64,000 bases of DNA from Bacillota bacterium (GTDB lineage: Bacteria; Bacillota; Clostridia; Christensenellales; Aristaeellaceae), in assembly GCA_023425025.1 (NCBI GenBank), contig JAFADG010000020.1, positions 62,001-126,000 on the forward strand, read 5' to 3'. The notes beneath the pieces were generated by a model that saw only the letters and a list, made by a program, of their open reading frames with translations, ran no database searches and had not been told where the DNA came from. Of the stretch, positions 6,674 to 16,005 are shown one piece after another (position 1 is the first letter of the stretch; every line of letters begins with the position of its first letter). Made by a program: the position numbers and the translations under genes.

Positions 6674-9133
6674 TCATTTCAGCAGCTCGATGGCCTTCTC
6701 CTCCGGCAGGGGGTAGCTGAACAGGTAACCCTGTATATAGTCGCAATTGTATTCCAGCAGGTACTGCCTTTGCTTTTCGTGCTCCACGCCTTCGGCCACC
6801 ACGCTGTGGCCCAGCTTGTGGGCCATGGAAATGATGTCGCCGGCGATGACCTCCTTGGAGTCCTGAACGAGCAGGCCGTCTATGAACTGCTTGTCCAGCT
6901 TCAGGCAGTTGACGTTCAGCTCGTTTTCACGGGCCAGGGAGGAGTAGCCTGTGCCAAAGTCGTCAATGGAGATGATGATGCCCTTCTCCCGGATGGTGCT
7001 GAGCTTTTCGTTGATCTTGCCATAGTTGTCGGAGAATACGGACTCCGTGATTTCCAGGGCGATATTCTCCGCGTGGACGCCGGTCTGGGCGATGGTGCGC
7101 ATTAAATCGGGCAGGAAATCATCCGTCAGAAGCTGGATGGCCGAGATGTTGATGGAGACCATGCGGTCGCAGATGCCCAGCTCCTCCAGGCGCTTTAGGA
7201 ACCCGCAGGCCAGGCGGATGATGCGCTTGCCCAGGGGCACGATCAACTGCGCCTCCTCCGCAATGGGAATGAACTCATTGGGGGAGACGCGGCCGGATAA
7301 ATCGCCGGTAAAGCGGGCCAGCGCTTCAAACCCATAGATCTCGCCGGTTTTTGCGTGGAAGATGGGCTGGTATACAAGGTACAGGCCGGTATCGTCTTCC
7401 CTGGCGGCCGACTTGGTCAGCTCGGACTTCACAAGCTCCTTGCGGATGATGGCGGCTTCCATTTGCCTGTCGAAGAAGCTGCACCGCGATGTCTGGCTGT
7501 CGGCGGCGTACGCTGCCGCAATGGTGGCCATTTTCAGCAAGCTGTCCGGATCGCTGTGGGCGCCGTCCAGTTCCAGAACGCCGATGCTTGCGCGCACCAT
7601 GACCACGGACAGGCAGGCATCCAGCACATGGATGATGTCGGTGCAAAGCTTGTCCAGCTCGGCCTTGTCCTGATACCCGCGGATATACAGTATAAAGCGG
7701 TCGTTGGCGATGTGGAACAGCTGCCGGTTTTTCGTGGAAAAGGCGGAAAGCTTTTCGGCCACTTGCTTGACCAGCGCTTCACCATATACGTAGCCATGGG
7801 TGATATTTACCGCGCCGAACTTGTTGAGGGTAATCAAAAGCAGCGCTCTGCTGATTTCGGAATGTGCGGCAAACTCACGGCTGATCACTTCTTCAAAATG
7901 GCTGCGGTTGAGCACGCCGGTTAGCGGATCGTGCTGACTCAAATACTTCAGCTTGATCTCCTGCTGCTTGCGGTCGGTAATGTCCAGAATCAGGCCTTCC
8001 ACGCAAAGCGCTCTGCCGTTTTCATCGTACACGCCCTGCCCCAATTCCAAAACCCACTTGATATCCCCCGAGGCAGTGCCGATTTCATATTCCGCCTGGA
8101 AGCGGGACCTGTCCTTCAGGCTTTGCATGCGCTTGGCCGAAAGACTATCCCGGTATTTAGGAAGGATCAGGTCCTGGAAGCAGCCCATGCTGTGGCTCAG
8201 AAGATATTGCGGGCTATAGCCCGTAAGCTCCGTGCAGCCCTGGGATACAAAATCGACAGTCCATTCCGGATCAAACTTGCCCCGGTAGGCCAGGCCGGGC
8301 AGGTTGCTCATCAGCACGGTTTTGCTCCGTTCGCTGTCCTTGAGCGCTTCGCCCATGGCTTTTCGGTTGGTGATGTCCTCAATGATGCACAGATAGCTGA
8401 ATTCGGCCCATTGATCCAGGTACAGGCGGGATAGGATCATATGTACCCAGACGTGGGTGCCGTCGGGCCGGATATACCGCTTCTCCATGTCATAGCCCAA
8501 AATAAGGCCCAGCTTTAGCTTTTCAAAGCTCTTCAGGTCTTGCGCCAGATCGTCGGGATGGGTGATTTCCATCCAGTTGCCACTGGCAAGCTCCTGCGCT
8601 GTGCGGCCTGTGATTGTGCGGAACATGGGGTTGACGGCCGGGCCTTTGCCAAATATGGTTTCCATGTAGCCGCTGTCATGACCGATATAAATGCCGATGG
8701 GCGCTTGGTCATACACCGACCGGAACAGCGTTTCATTTTCCCGAAGCTTTTTTTCAGACGCGATCAGCTTTTCTTTTTCACTGATCAATTCGGCATTCGC
8801 CGCTTCCAGCCGTTCGCTGGCGGCCTGCGCGCTCTTCTGCGCCGCAATGGCTTTGCTGAGCGCCGGATAGATCAAACTAAAAATCAATGCCGCTGTCGCG
8901 ACCACATAAAAGATGCCCTTGATCATGCTGACAGTGGCAACGCTGGATAGCTCCCGGAAGATCATATTTGTAATGGTGTCGGAAAAGATGATCCAAAAGC
9001 TGCCGACAGCGAGGTAAATCAATGTAATTTTCAGCGATTTTCGCAAGGCTTGGCCTTCCTTACCCAAGACTTTGCCTTTTGGGCGGCCTTCTTGTACGAT
9101 ATGATGATCCGTGCGGTTTTTTTGCTGCAACAT
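6674..9133 (-). CDS. Membrane-linked PAS-GGDEF-EAL protein, probable c-di-GMP phosphodiesterase
   Basis: An 819-residue protein. Two membrane helices near residues 35-90 are followed by a coiled coil (SAQAASERLEAANAELISEK). Two PAS domains follow (starting about FRSVYDQAPIGIYIG and LMSNLPGLAYRGKFD), then a GGDEF domain (HDPLTGVLNRSHFEE) and an EAL domain. The GGDEF signature is replaced by ANDRF, so cyclase activity is unlikely. The EAL domain keeps FEALAR, NISAIQLL, EITESVF and DDFGTGYSS, so c-di-GMP hydrolysis is likely. Start 9133 is preferred because GGGAGA lies 7 bases upstream; an ATG at 9148 is also in frame. It probably senses a ligand or redox state through PAS. Confidence 0.88.
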   Translation of the reverse strand: MLQQKNRTDHHIVQEGRPKGKVLGKEGQALRKSLKITLIYLAVGSFWIIFSDTITNMIFRELSSVATVSMIKGIFYVVATAALIFSLIYPALSKAIAAQKSAQAASERLEAANAELISEKEKLIASEKKLRENETLFRSVYDQAPIGIYIGHDSGYMETIFGKGPAVNPMFRTITGRTAQELASGNWMEITHPDDLAQDLKSFEKLKLGLILGYDMEKRYIRPDGTHVWVHMILSRLYLDQWAEFSYLCIIEDITNRKAMGEALKDSERSKTVLMSNLPGLAYRGKFDPEWTVDFVSQGCTELTGYSPQYLLSHSMGCFQDLILPKYRDSLSAKRMQSLKDRSRFQAEYEIGTASGDIKWVLELGQGVYDENGRALCVEGLILDITDRKQQEIKLKYLSQHDPLTGVLNRSHFEEVISREFAAHSEISRALLLITLNKFGAVNITHGYVYGEALVKQVAEKLSAFSTKNRQLFHIANDRFILYIRGYQDKAELDKLCTDIIHVLDACLSVVMVRASIGVLELDGAHSDPDSLLKMATIAAAYAADSQTSRCSFFDRQMEAAIIRKELVKSELTKSAAREDDTGLYLVYQPIFHAKTGEIYGFEALARFTGDLSGRVSPNEFIPIAEEAQLIVPLGKRIIRLACGFLKRLEELGICDRMVSINISAIQLLTDDFLPDLMRTIAQTGVHAENIALEITESVFSDNYGKINEKLSTIREKGIIISIDDFGTGYSSLARENELNVNCLKLDKQFIDGLLVQDSKEVIAGDIISMAHKLGHSVVAEGVEHEKQRQYLLEYNCDYIQGYLFSYPLPEEKAIELLK

Positions 9134-9316
9134 CGGCGTATCTCCCATTTCATCCGTGTTCAGTCAGCAGGGAATGTACATAGAACGGGTGTGGTTTATC
9201 GGGCGGGAGGTGGGATGCGGCGCTTTCATCCATTGTTTTGCCGGGGTGATGCGTATAACCGGGCCTCTTTTCTATTTTCCCCTTTTTTTGCTATTTTCCT
9301 GCATTTTTCAGCTAAA

Positions 9317-9338
9317 TGTCTATGACAATTAATAGACA
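9317..9338 (-). terminator. Weak hairpin after the first oligopeptide permease operon
   Basis: TGTCTAT and ATAGACA form a 7-bp stem on the minus strand, 27 bases past the DppC stop, followed by TTT. The stem is AT-rich, so termination is only possible. Confidence 0.35.
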
Positions 9339-9364
9339 AGCTTTATTGAATGCGGGTGGGCAGA

Positions 9365-10258
9365 TCATTTGCGTATGTTTCTGGGATCCACAGCGTCCCG
9401 CAGGGCGTCCCCGATGAAATTGATGGCCAGCACCAGCAAAACAATCAGCACCCCCGGCGGAACCCACAGCCAGGCCTTGGTGGTCAGTATGGTAATGGAC
9501 TGGGCGCCGCCCAGCATATTCCCAAGGCTTGCGGTGGGGGGCTGAACGCCCATGCCCAGGAAGCTGAGCGCCGCCTCGTCCAGTATGGAGATGGCTACCA
9601 CGGAGGTGGCGTATACCAGAATCGGCGCGATGGTGTTGGGCAATATTTCGGAAAACAGGATATGCCGTGTGGGCATGCCGGCCACGATATTGGCTTTGAC
9701 GAAGGTAGTCTCCCGAAGCGACAGCACATTGCCGCGGACCAGCCGGGCCACGCCGGGCCAATCCACAAAGCCGAGGATGAGAATGATATTTAAGAGGCCC
9801 GGCTGAAAAATGGAGGCGGCCACCAGCACAAGCAGGATGTAGGGGAAGGACATGACCATGTCTGTAAAGCGCATGATGACCATGTCCAGCCAGCCGCCAA
9901 AGTAGCCGGAAACAAGCCCCAGCACCACGCCGATGGCTGTGGCGATAGCAGTGGAGGCAAAGCCCACCAAAAGGGAAACGCGGGTGGCGTGCAGGAGCCT
10001 AGTCAGTACGTCCCGCCCCACCTGGTCGGTGCCCAAAAGGAACTGGCCGGAGGGCGGCGCGGAAAACTTGCCCGCGATTTTGTTGGGATCATAGGGGCTG
10101 ACGATGGGGGCGAAGGCCGCCAGCAGGATCAATGCGGTCAGGAAATACAGGCTGACGACCGCCAGGCGGTGGCGCAGGAACCTTCGCCAGATGGTTTTCC
10201 CATGGCTTTGGTTCAGCGGCTCCATGAGGTGGGGGGCTTTCTTCTTCATCACATTCAC
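9365..10258 (-). CDS. Oligopeptide/dipeptide ABC transporter permease (DppC/OppC type)
   Basis: A 297-residue inner-membrane permease. It has the OppC N-terminal segment (HRLAVVSLYFLTALILLA), the periplasm-facing HPLGTDxxGRDV-like motif (here LLGTDQVGRDVLTRLL), five further helices and the EAA loop (ETTFVKANIVAGMPTRHILF, then ILPN). The C-terminus LALNFIGDALRDAVDP-like (LAINFIGDALRDAVDPR) is diagnostic. It is last in the minus-strand operon SBP-OppD-OppF-DppB-DppC, 4 bases after DppB. Substrate is a peptide or possibly nickel/glycoside; not resolved. Confidence 0.92.
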   Translation of the reverse strand: MNVMKKKAPHLMEPLNQSHGKTIWRRFLRHRLAVVSLYFLTALILLAAFAPIVSPYDPNKIAGKFSAPPSGQFLLGTDQVGRDVLTRLLHATRVSLLVGFASTAIATAIGVVLGLVSGYFGGWLDMVIMRFTDMVMSFPYILLVLVAASIFQPGLLNIILILGFVDWPGVARLVRGNVLSLRETTFVKANIVAGMPTRHILFSEILPNTIAPILVYATSVVAISILDEAALSFLGMGVQPPTASLGNMLGGAQSITILTTKAWLWVPPGVLIVLLVLAINFIGDALRDAVDPRNIRK

Positions 10259-10262
10259 CGCC

Positions 10263-11210
10263 TCACTTCAGCTGAATGGTGGGGTCCACCACGGCGTACA
10301 GGATGTCGGTTAAAAGGTTGCCGGCCAGCACGATGACGGCGGACAGGAGGCTGACCCCCATGATCACGGGGTAATCCCTGTTCATGATGGCGGTCATGGT
10401 GAGCAGGCCCAGCCCCGGCCAGGAAAACACCTGTTCCACGATCACCGCGCCGCCGATGAGCATGGGAATTTCCATGCCGATGACGGTGACAATGGGCAAA
10501 AGCGCGTTGCGCATGGCGTGCTTGTTGATGGTCAAAAACCGGCCGATGCCCTTGGCGCGGGCGGTGCGCAGATAATCCTGCTGCAATATTTCCAGTACGC
10601 TGGAGCGGATGTAGCGAATGTTGCTGCCGGCAATGGAGGCGGTCAGCACGATCACCGGCATCACCATATGGCGGATCACGTCCCATACATTGGGCGCTGC
10701 GCCCAGGGTCGTCATGCCGCCGGAGGGCAGCCAGCCAAGCTTTACGGTGAACAGGTAGACCAGGATCAGCGAAAGAAAGAAGCTGGGTATGCTGGTGCCG
10801 AGAAAAGAGAAGGTAACGGCGGCATAGTCGCCCTTTTTGTACTGGTGGGTGGCACTGTATACGCCAAGGGGGACGGCGACGAGAAAGCCCAGCAGCATGG
10901 AGGTGCCCATCAACAGCAGCGTTGGGCCCAGGTTGGCGGAAATCATGCCGTACACCGGCAGAAAAGTTTTCGTGGAATACCCCCAGTTGCCGCGCAGCAA
11001 TTGGGTGAGCCAGGTAAAATACTGGATGTAGATGGGCTGGTCCAGCCCCAGCTGTATGGCTCTGGCCTCTACCGCGGCCTGGGAGACCCTGGGCCCCTGC
11101 ATCATGGCAAGGGGGCTGCCGGCCAGGCACATGATCACATAGTCCAATAAAGTAATCCCAATCAAAACGGGAATGGCGATCAGTATCCGCTTGGCAATAT
11201 AGCGCATCAT
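10263..11210 (-). CDS. Oligopeptide/dipeptide ABC transporter permease (DppB/OppB type)
   Basis: A 315-residue permease starting MMRYIAKRILIAIPVLIGIT, the classic DppB start, followed by helices and the loop GLDQPIYIQYFTWL. The EAA motif is near YLRTARAKGIGRFLTINKHA, followed by MRNALLPIVT. The end LTDILYAVVDPTIQLK is typical. The start overlaps the stop of the OppF-type gene by 4 bases (ATGA), so translation is coupled. It forms the membrane pore with the DppC-type protein. Confidence 0.93.
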   Translation of the reverse strand: MMRYIAKRILIAIPVLIGITLLDYVIMCLAGSPLAMMQGPRVSQAAVEARAIQLGLDQPIYIQYFTWLTQLLRGNWGYSTKTFLPVYGMISANLGPTLLLMGTSMLLGFLVAVPLGVYSATHQYKKGDYAAVTFSFLGTSIPSFFLSLILVYLFTVKLGWLPSGGMTTLGAAPNVWDVIRHMVMPVIVLTASIAGSNIRYIRSSVLEILQQDYLRTARAKGIGRFLTINKHAMRNALLPIVTVIGMEIPMLIGGAVIVEQVFSWPGLGLLTMTAIMNRDYPVIMGVSLLSAVIVLAGNLLTDILYAVVDPTIQLK

Positions 11211-12265
11211 GGCTGCCGCCCCCCTTTCGCCGGAAAGATCGTCTCAATGTAATGGCAGGCGGCGAGGCGGTCCTGTGAAAGGCAGGCATGGTGCGCAAGC
11301 GCCGGTTCCTTTTCCCGGCAAAGCGCCGTGGCATAGGGGCATCTGGGGTGAAACCGGCAGCCGGACGGCGGATTTACGCTGGAGGGGATTTCGCCGGATA
11401 ATACCACGCGGCTGCGGCTGCGTGCGGCGGGATCGGGCACCGGCGCGGCGTCACACAGCGCTTTGGTGTAAGGGTGCGCGGGGGCTTCAAACAGTTCCTT
11501 GGCGGGCGCCGATTCCACGATCTTGCCAAGGTACATGACCGCGATGCGGTCGCTGACGTAGTTCACGGCGGCCAGGCCATGGCCGATGAACAGATAGGTC
11601 AGCGACAGCTCCTTTTGCAAATCTTTGAGCAGATTCAGGATTTGGGCCTGTATGGACACATCCAGCGCGGAAACCGGCTCGTCGCAAACGATCAGCTCAG
11701 GCTTTAAGGACAACGCCCTGGCGATGCCGATGCGCTGGCGCTGGCCGCCGGAAAACTCGTGGGGATAGCGGCTGTAGGCGGAAGCCGGCAGGCCCACCAA
11801 GTCAAGCAGCCGGCCTACCTCTTTGGCAGCTGCCTGTTTATCGGCAAGGCGGTGGTAAAGCATAGGCGCGGCAAGAATATCCCCGATGTGCTTTCGCGGG
11901 TTCAGCGAGGAATAGGAGTCCTGAAAAATCATTTGCAGCCGGGTGCGGCTGGATCTGTTTTTATTGGACAATAGCATGGACAACGGCTTTCCATTCAACT
12001 GTATGCTGCCGGCAGTGGGCGTTTCCAGCCCTACCACCTGCCGGCCCACGGTGGATTTTCCGCAGCCGGATTCGCCGACAAGCCCCAGGGTTTCGCCGCG
12101 GTACAGCGCAAAATCCACCCCGTCCACCGCCTTGATTGTGCCTACGGTATGGGGGATGATGCCCTGGCGGATGGGGTAATGCTGCACAAGCCCTCTCACT
12201 TCTATGAGAATGGTTCTCTCGGCGGAAGACCCCACATCAGACGTTGTCTGATTGCTCAACGGCAT
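11207..12265 (-). CDS. Oligopeptide ABC transporter ATP-binding protein (OppF type)
   Basis: A 352-residue ATPase. Walker A GESGCGKST, signature FSGGQRQRIGIARAL, Walker B LIVCDEPVSALDVS and switch His in YLFIGHGLAAV are all visible. The C-terminal oligopeptide-transporter extension has the Cys-rich HPRCPYATALC segment, a likely [4Fe-4S]-binding site known in this family. The last His of the switch is in GHGL instead of the usual SHDL. The gene overlaps the upstream OppD-type gene by 29 bases; the ATG has AAGGGGGTGGG just before it. Confidence 0.92.
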   Translation of the reverse strand: MPLSNQTTSDVGSSAERTILIEVRGLVQHYPIRQGIIPHTVGTIKAVDGVDFALYRGETLGLVGESGCGKSTVGRQVVGLETPTAGSIQLNGKPLSMLLSNKNRSSRTRLQMIFQDSYSSLNPRKHIGDILAAPMLYHRLADKQAAAKEVGRLLDLVGLPASAYSRYPHEFSGGQRQRIGIARALSLKPELIVCDEPVSALDVSIQAQILNLLKDLQKELSLTYLFIGHGLAAVNYVSDRIAVMYLGKIVESAPAKELFEAPAHPYTKALCDAAPVPDPAARSRSRVVLSGEIPSSVNPPSGCRFHPRCPYATALCREKEPALAHHACLSQDRLAACHYIETIFPAKGGRQP

Positions 12266-13262
12266 CCCACCCCCTTTCTCCGGATTCCTGTGCTTTCTCT
12301 GCAGCTACCCAGCAGCGCACGCTGTGGCCAGGCGCGACCGTCATCAGTTCCTGACGCATGTGTTCGCACGCAGGTTTTGCGTATTCGCAGCGGTTATAAA
12401 AGCGGCAGCCTGCCATATCCTGGTACCTTTCCGGCACCGTGCCGTGTATGGAGTGAAGCCGACGGCCGGCGTCATCCCGGATGCTGGGCACCGACTGCAA
12501 AAGCGCCTTGGTATAAGGGTGTTGGGGAGATGTAAAAATGGAAGCGGTGTCCGATTCCTCGACCACCTGGCCGGCGTACATCACGATGACCCGGTCGGCC
12601 ATTTCGGCCACCAGGCCCATATCATGGGTGATCAAAAGAATAGACATGCGGTATTCCTGCTGAAGGGATTGTAAAAGCTGCATGATCTGGGCCTGGATGG
12701 TCACATCCAGCGCGGTGGTAGGCTCATCGGCGATCAACAGCTTGGGGTTGCAGCTTAAGGCCATGGCGATCATCACCCGCTGGCGCATGCCGCCGGACAG
12801 GGTGTGTGGATACTTTTTCATGACCTTTTTGGGGTCGGAAAGGCCGACCTTTGCAAGCAGCGCCTCCGCCCTTTTAAAGGCCTCCTGACGGTTCAAATGA
12901 AGATGGGTGCGGATGGACTCCGTCAACTGACTGCCGATGAAGAACACGGGGTTTAGGGAGGTCATGGCATCCTGAAAGATCATGGTGATCTCGTTGCCCC
13001 GCAGCTTATCCAGCTGCTTTGGGTCAAGGGTTAGCAGGTTCCTTCCCTCAAAAACCGCTTCGCCGCCTGTGACACGGCCGTTTTCGCCCAGCAGACCCAT
13101 AATGGAAAGCACCGTGATGCTCTTGCCGCAGCCGGATTCGCCCACGATGCAAACGGTTTCCCCGGCATCCACGTGAAAGCTGACACTGTCGGCGAAGGTG
13201 TTTTCCCCAAGGTCGCCGGCAAAGGCAATGGAAAGGTCCCTGACGGTAAGCAGATGCGCCAT
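12237..13262 (-). CDS. Oligopeptide ABC transporter ATP-binding protein (OppD type)
   Basis: A 341-residue ATPase beginning MAHLLTVRDLSIAF, with Walker A GESGCGKSI, FQDAMTSLNPVF, signature LSGGMRQRVMIAMAL, Walker B LLIADEPTTALDVT and switch LLITHDMGLVAE. The C-terminal Cys-rich segment is FYNRCEYAKPAC. Start 13262 is chosen over an upstream in-frame ATG because GGAGG lies 6 bases before it. It pairs with the OppF-type protein as a heterodimeric motor. It follows the binding-protein gene by 157 bases. Confidence 0.92.
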   Translation of the reverse strand: MAHLLTVRDLSIAFAGDLGENTFADSVSFHVDAGETVCIVGESGCGKSITVLSIMGLLGENGRVTGGEAVFEGRNLLTLDPKQLDKLRGNEITMIFQDAMTSLNPVFFIGSQLTESIRTHLHLNRQEAFKRAEALLAKVGLSDPKKVMKKYPHTLSGGMRQRVMIAMALSCNPKLLIADEPTTALDVTIQAQIMQLLQSLQQEYRMSILLITHDMGLVAEMADRVIVMYAGQVVEESDTASIFTSPQHPYTKALLQSVPSIRDDAGRRLHSIHGTVPERYQDMAGCRFYNRCEYAKPACEHMRQELMTVAPGHSVRCWVAAEKAQESGERGWDAVEQSDNV

Positions 13263-13286
13263 TTTTTCCTCCGGAAATAGAACATG

Positions 13287-13302
13287 CGGGGCTGCCGCCC
13301 CG
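13287..13302 (-). other. Intercistronic hairpin between binding protein and OppD genes
   Basis: CGGGGC and GCCCCG flank a 4-base loop in the 157-base gap. No T run follows, so it is more likely an mRNA stabiliser or processing site than a terminator. It would fit the usual excess of binding protein over transporter. Confidence 0.4.
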
Positions 13303-13419
13303 GGCGTATATAATGCGCTTAATAGGCGGAAGGCGTACATCCTTTTGGGAAGGCCTCCGGCATATTGATGCCATTATATAGCGAAAGCGACAGCCCCGGC
13401 AATACATAACGGGGATTTG

Positions 13420-15030
13420 TTATTGGGCGATGTCCCACAGCTCCACATGGTTGAAGGAGCCGAACACATGGGCCTCGGCGTTTACAAGCCGCTTGCTGGC
13501 AGCGCCCAGAGGTCCGATAGCGTACACGGAGAAGATGGGAACATCCTGCTGCATGATGGCGTTGATCTGGGAGTAGATGGCTTTGGTCTTTTCAATATCC
13601 TGGGCGGAGCCGACCTGGGCCAGCAGTTCATCCACCGCAGCGTTTACATAGCCTACATTGTTGTCTCCGCCGCTGACCAGCCACTGCACATCGGGATAGG
13701 GGTCCACCGGCGCCAGGGTATACTGCACGGCCAGCAAGTCGAACTCCCTGTTGCCGAAATAGGTTAAGAGGGAGGCCAGGTCCACCGTGCGGATATCAAT
13801 TTGAATACCCACCTCGGCCAGCTGGGCGGCGATGACACTGGCGCCCTGGACAAAGGTGGTGTCGCCGGAGTTGACGATGAAGATCAGCTTTTTGCTGGAA
13901 TCCCAGCCGGCTTCCGCCAAAAGGGCCTTGGCCTTGGCGGGATCGTAAGCGACGGGCGTGATGGAGGAATCAAAGTACGGGCTGTAGGAGGTCAGGAACC
14001 CGTCGATCACTTCGCCCTTGCCTTCCAACAGGCCTGTTACCAGCAGGTTGCGGTCGATGGCGTGCAGTATGGCCTGGCGGACCCGGGCATCGGGCAAACT
14101 GCGGGTGTTGACGAACGCCAGCTGGTTGGTGAGGGGCTGTTCACGGACGGCCACTACGTTTTCCAGGGTTTCGACGCTGACCTGGTCCTCCTGGGGAATG
14201 ACGCCCGTGGTCTGCTGCACAAAGTCGATTTCGCCGGATTTGAGCCCCGCGTACAGCTGGCTGCCCTCCACGATCTTGATGTTCAGCTTGCCGATTTTCG
14301 GCGCGCCCTTCCAATAGCTTTCGTTGGCGGTATAGGAAATGTAATGGTTGCTGTCAAAGTCGGTCACGATATAGGGGCCGCTGACCGCGTCGGGACGGTT
14401 GAACCACGCATGGGTGGAAAGCTCGGCGACGGGAATGCTCTCCAGCTTGTGCTTGGGCACGGTCAGCAGGTAGCGGGCGTAGGAGTTTTCAAACGTGGCC
14501 AGGGAGGTGGGCGCCTTGAACACGAACTGCAATGTTTTGTCGTCCACCTTTTTCACGCCTTCGATTTGCGTGGCGTCATCGGGGGAGAAGCCGCTCTCGT
14601 CAAAACCCGCCAGGGCCGCGTACCCGCTCATGGAGACATTGCCGATGGTTTTGCTGGTCAGGCGCAGCACGGTGAAAATCACGTCGTCCGCCGTGACGGG
14701 CACGCCGTCGGACCAGGCAGCGTCTTCATGCAGCTTGACGGTGAAGGTCAAATTGTCCTCGGTGGTGATGGATTCGGCCAGCATACCTTCAAAATTCAGG
14801 TCCTTATCCAATTCCACCAGGGGCAGGAACATGAGGCCGGTGGCATACTTGTTCAATTCGCCGGCGTCCAGCAGCAGGGGATTCAAGGAACCCAGGGAGT
14901 CGGTGACGCCGATGTTCACTACTTTTTCAGTAGAAGCGGCGGAAGCGGTGACGCCAAAGGACAGGGCAAGCACGGCAGCCAGAATAACGCCGAGCAGCTT
15001 TTTGGGGGAGAACCCGTTTGCAGTATGCAT
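13420..15030 (-). CDS. Extracellular solute-binding protein family 5 (peptide-binding)
   Basis: A 536-residue secreted binding protein. The signal peptide has a basic stretch SPKKL, a hydrophobic core and the cleavage site ASAAS near residue 30; there is no lipobox cysteine. The SBP_bac_5 pattern is visible (NFEGMLAESITT, AWSDGVPVTADDVIFTV, VRQAILHAIDRNLLV). Start 15030 has AAGAGG 6 bases upstream; the longer reading frame would run through the promoter. It is the first gene of the minus-strand peptide importer operon and delivers substrate to the DppBC pore. Confidence 0.92.
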   Translation of the reverse strand: MHTANGFSPKKLLGVILAAVLALSFGVTASAASTEKVVNIGVTDSLGSLNPLLLDAGELNKYATGLMFLPLVELDKDLNFEGMLAESITTEDNLTFTVKLHEDAAWSDGVPVTADDVIFTVLRLTSKTIGNVSMSGYAALAGFDESGFSPDDATQIEGVKKVDDKTLQFVFKAPTSLATFENSYARYLLTVPKHKLESIPVAELSTHAWFNRPDAVSGPYIVTDFDSNHYISYTANESYWKGAPKIGKLNIKIVEGSQLYAGLKSGEIDFVQQTTGVIPQEDQVSVETLENVVAVREQPLTNQLAFVNTRSLPDARVRQAILHAIDRNLLVTGLLEGKGEVIDGFLTSYSPYFDSSITPVAYDPAKAKALLAEAGWDSSKKLIFIVNSGDTTFVQGASVIAAQLAEVGIQIDIRTVDLASLLTYFGNREFDLLAVQYTLAPVDPYPDVQWLVSGGDNNVGYVNAAVDELLAQVGSAQDIEKTKAIYSQINAIMQQDVPIFSVYAIGPLGAASKRLVNAEAHVFGSFNHVELWDIAQ

Positions 15031-15069
15031 ATGCAACCTCTTTTCATAACATAGTAAAATCGTATGATT

Positions 15070-15098
15070 AGTATATTTCCGGTTGAGGCCTTTGTCAA
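15070..15098 (-). promoter_or_regulatory. Sigma-A promoter of the first peptide importer operon
   Basis: TTGACA (15093-15098), 17 bases, TATACT (15070-15075) on the minus strand, about 40 bases before the binding-protein start. Confidence 0.85.
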
Positions 15099-15179
15099 CC
15101 CCTTCCAGGATAATATTTTTGATACACCGCAGCGAAGGGTTTTTCCTGCCGAAAAAGGGGAGGTACAACGGAAAAACCG

Positions 15180-15208
15180 TTGACGCCAGGCGGTCTTTGC
15201 TGTATAAT
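15180..15208 (+). promoter_or_regulatory. Sigma-A promoter of the C39-like gene
   Basis: TTGACG (15180-15185), 17 bases, TATAAT (15203-15208). It is divergent from the peptide importer promoter 80 bases away. Confidence 0.85.
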
Positions 15209-15270
15209 CACACCATTTCTTATTAAACTGATTTGAATGATGTGAAACTTCTTTTGCACAGGAGGTCCGG

Positions 15271-15888
15271 ATGAACAATCCCTTAAGCTACCAGGCATCG
15301 GAATATGACTGCGGACCGACCGCCCTGCGCAATGCCATCAGCTTTTTGTATGAGCGCAAGGATATTCCGCCGGAAGTGATTAAATATATCAATCTGTACT
15401 GCATGGACAGCTATAATCAGGAGGGGGAGCCCTGCAAAAACGGCACCAGCGCGGTGGCCATGGCCTATATCGCCAGCTGGCTCAACCAGTTTGGGCAGAT
15501 GAAAAAATGGCCCGTTTCCTGCCAGGTGCTGGGCAAGGATGATATCTATATCGGCCAGAACAGCCGGATCATCGCGGCGATGCAGCAGGGTGGTGTGGCG
15601 GTTGTGCGGGTGATACTGGATTGTGCCCACTACATTCTGCTGACGGGGGTGGAGGGGGAGTATGTGCACGTCTTTGACCCCTACTTCTGGCCCCACGATT
15701 TTCCGGACAAGCGGATCATTACCGTGCTGGATCAGCCCGAGAAGCTGAACCGCAAAGTTCACTTTGACGTATTCAACAACGAGGGCAAGGATTTTTACAA
15801 CCTGGGCCTCAAGGAAAAGCGGGAATGCGTGCTGATATTCAACAAGGAAACGCGCCTGGAAAGCGACTCGGCGGAGTATACGATATAG
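15271..15888 (+). CDS. C39-like papain-fold peptidase domain protein
   Basis: A 205-residue protein with AGGAGG 5 bases before ATG. The N-terminus has YQASEYDCGPTALRNAISFL, matching the C39 cysteine box (Q-x4-DCGPxAL) with Cys11 as nucleophile. The later CAHYILLTG supplies the His and VFDPYFWP the Asp, as in C39 peptidases. There is no signal peptide and no transporter domain, so it is a stand-alone cytoplasmic form rather than a bacteriocin-processing exporter. Such single domains are also found in cyclase-like or maturation roles. It is monocistronic and ends at a bidirectional terminator. Substrate unknown. Confidence 0.8.
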   Translation: MNNPLSYQASEYDCGPTALRNAISFLYERKDIPPEVIKYINLYCMDSYNQEGEPCKNGTSAVAMAYIASWLNQFGQMKKWPVSCQVLGKDDIYIGQNSRIIAAMQQGGVAVVRVILDCAHYILLTGVEGEYVHVFDPYFWPHDFPDKRIITVLDQPEKLNRKVHFDVFNNEGKDFYNLGLKEKRECVLIFNKETRLESDSAEYTI

Positions 15889-15921
15889 CCGCATACGGTC
15901 CTGCATGGACCGCTGATGTTA

Positions 15922-15976
15922 GCGAAAAAAGCAGGAAAGCCGCCGGAGACATATCCTCGCGGCTTTCCTGCTTTTT
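15922..15976. terminator. Bidirectional rho-independent terminator
   Basis: GCAGGAAAGCCGC and GCGGCTTTCCTGC (15931-15971) form a 13-bp stem, with TTTTT on the plus side and AAAAAA on the left giving a T run for the minus strand. It ends the C39-like gene and the convergent GyrI-like cluster. Confidence 0.9.
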
Positions 15977-16005
15977 GGCGATTTACCGGCCGCCTGTACA
16001 CGGCG

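Noticed and set aside
6237..7105. Plus-strand frames within the T-box leader and end of the EAL gene
   Set aside because: They run through the palindromic element and riboswitch, lack ribosome sites and overlap the EAL domain in antisense.
13801..15054. A 417-codon plus-strand frame opposite the peptide-binding protein
   Set aside because: Antisense shadow; composition is Gly/Gln/His-rich and no family is recognisable.
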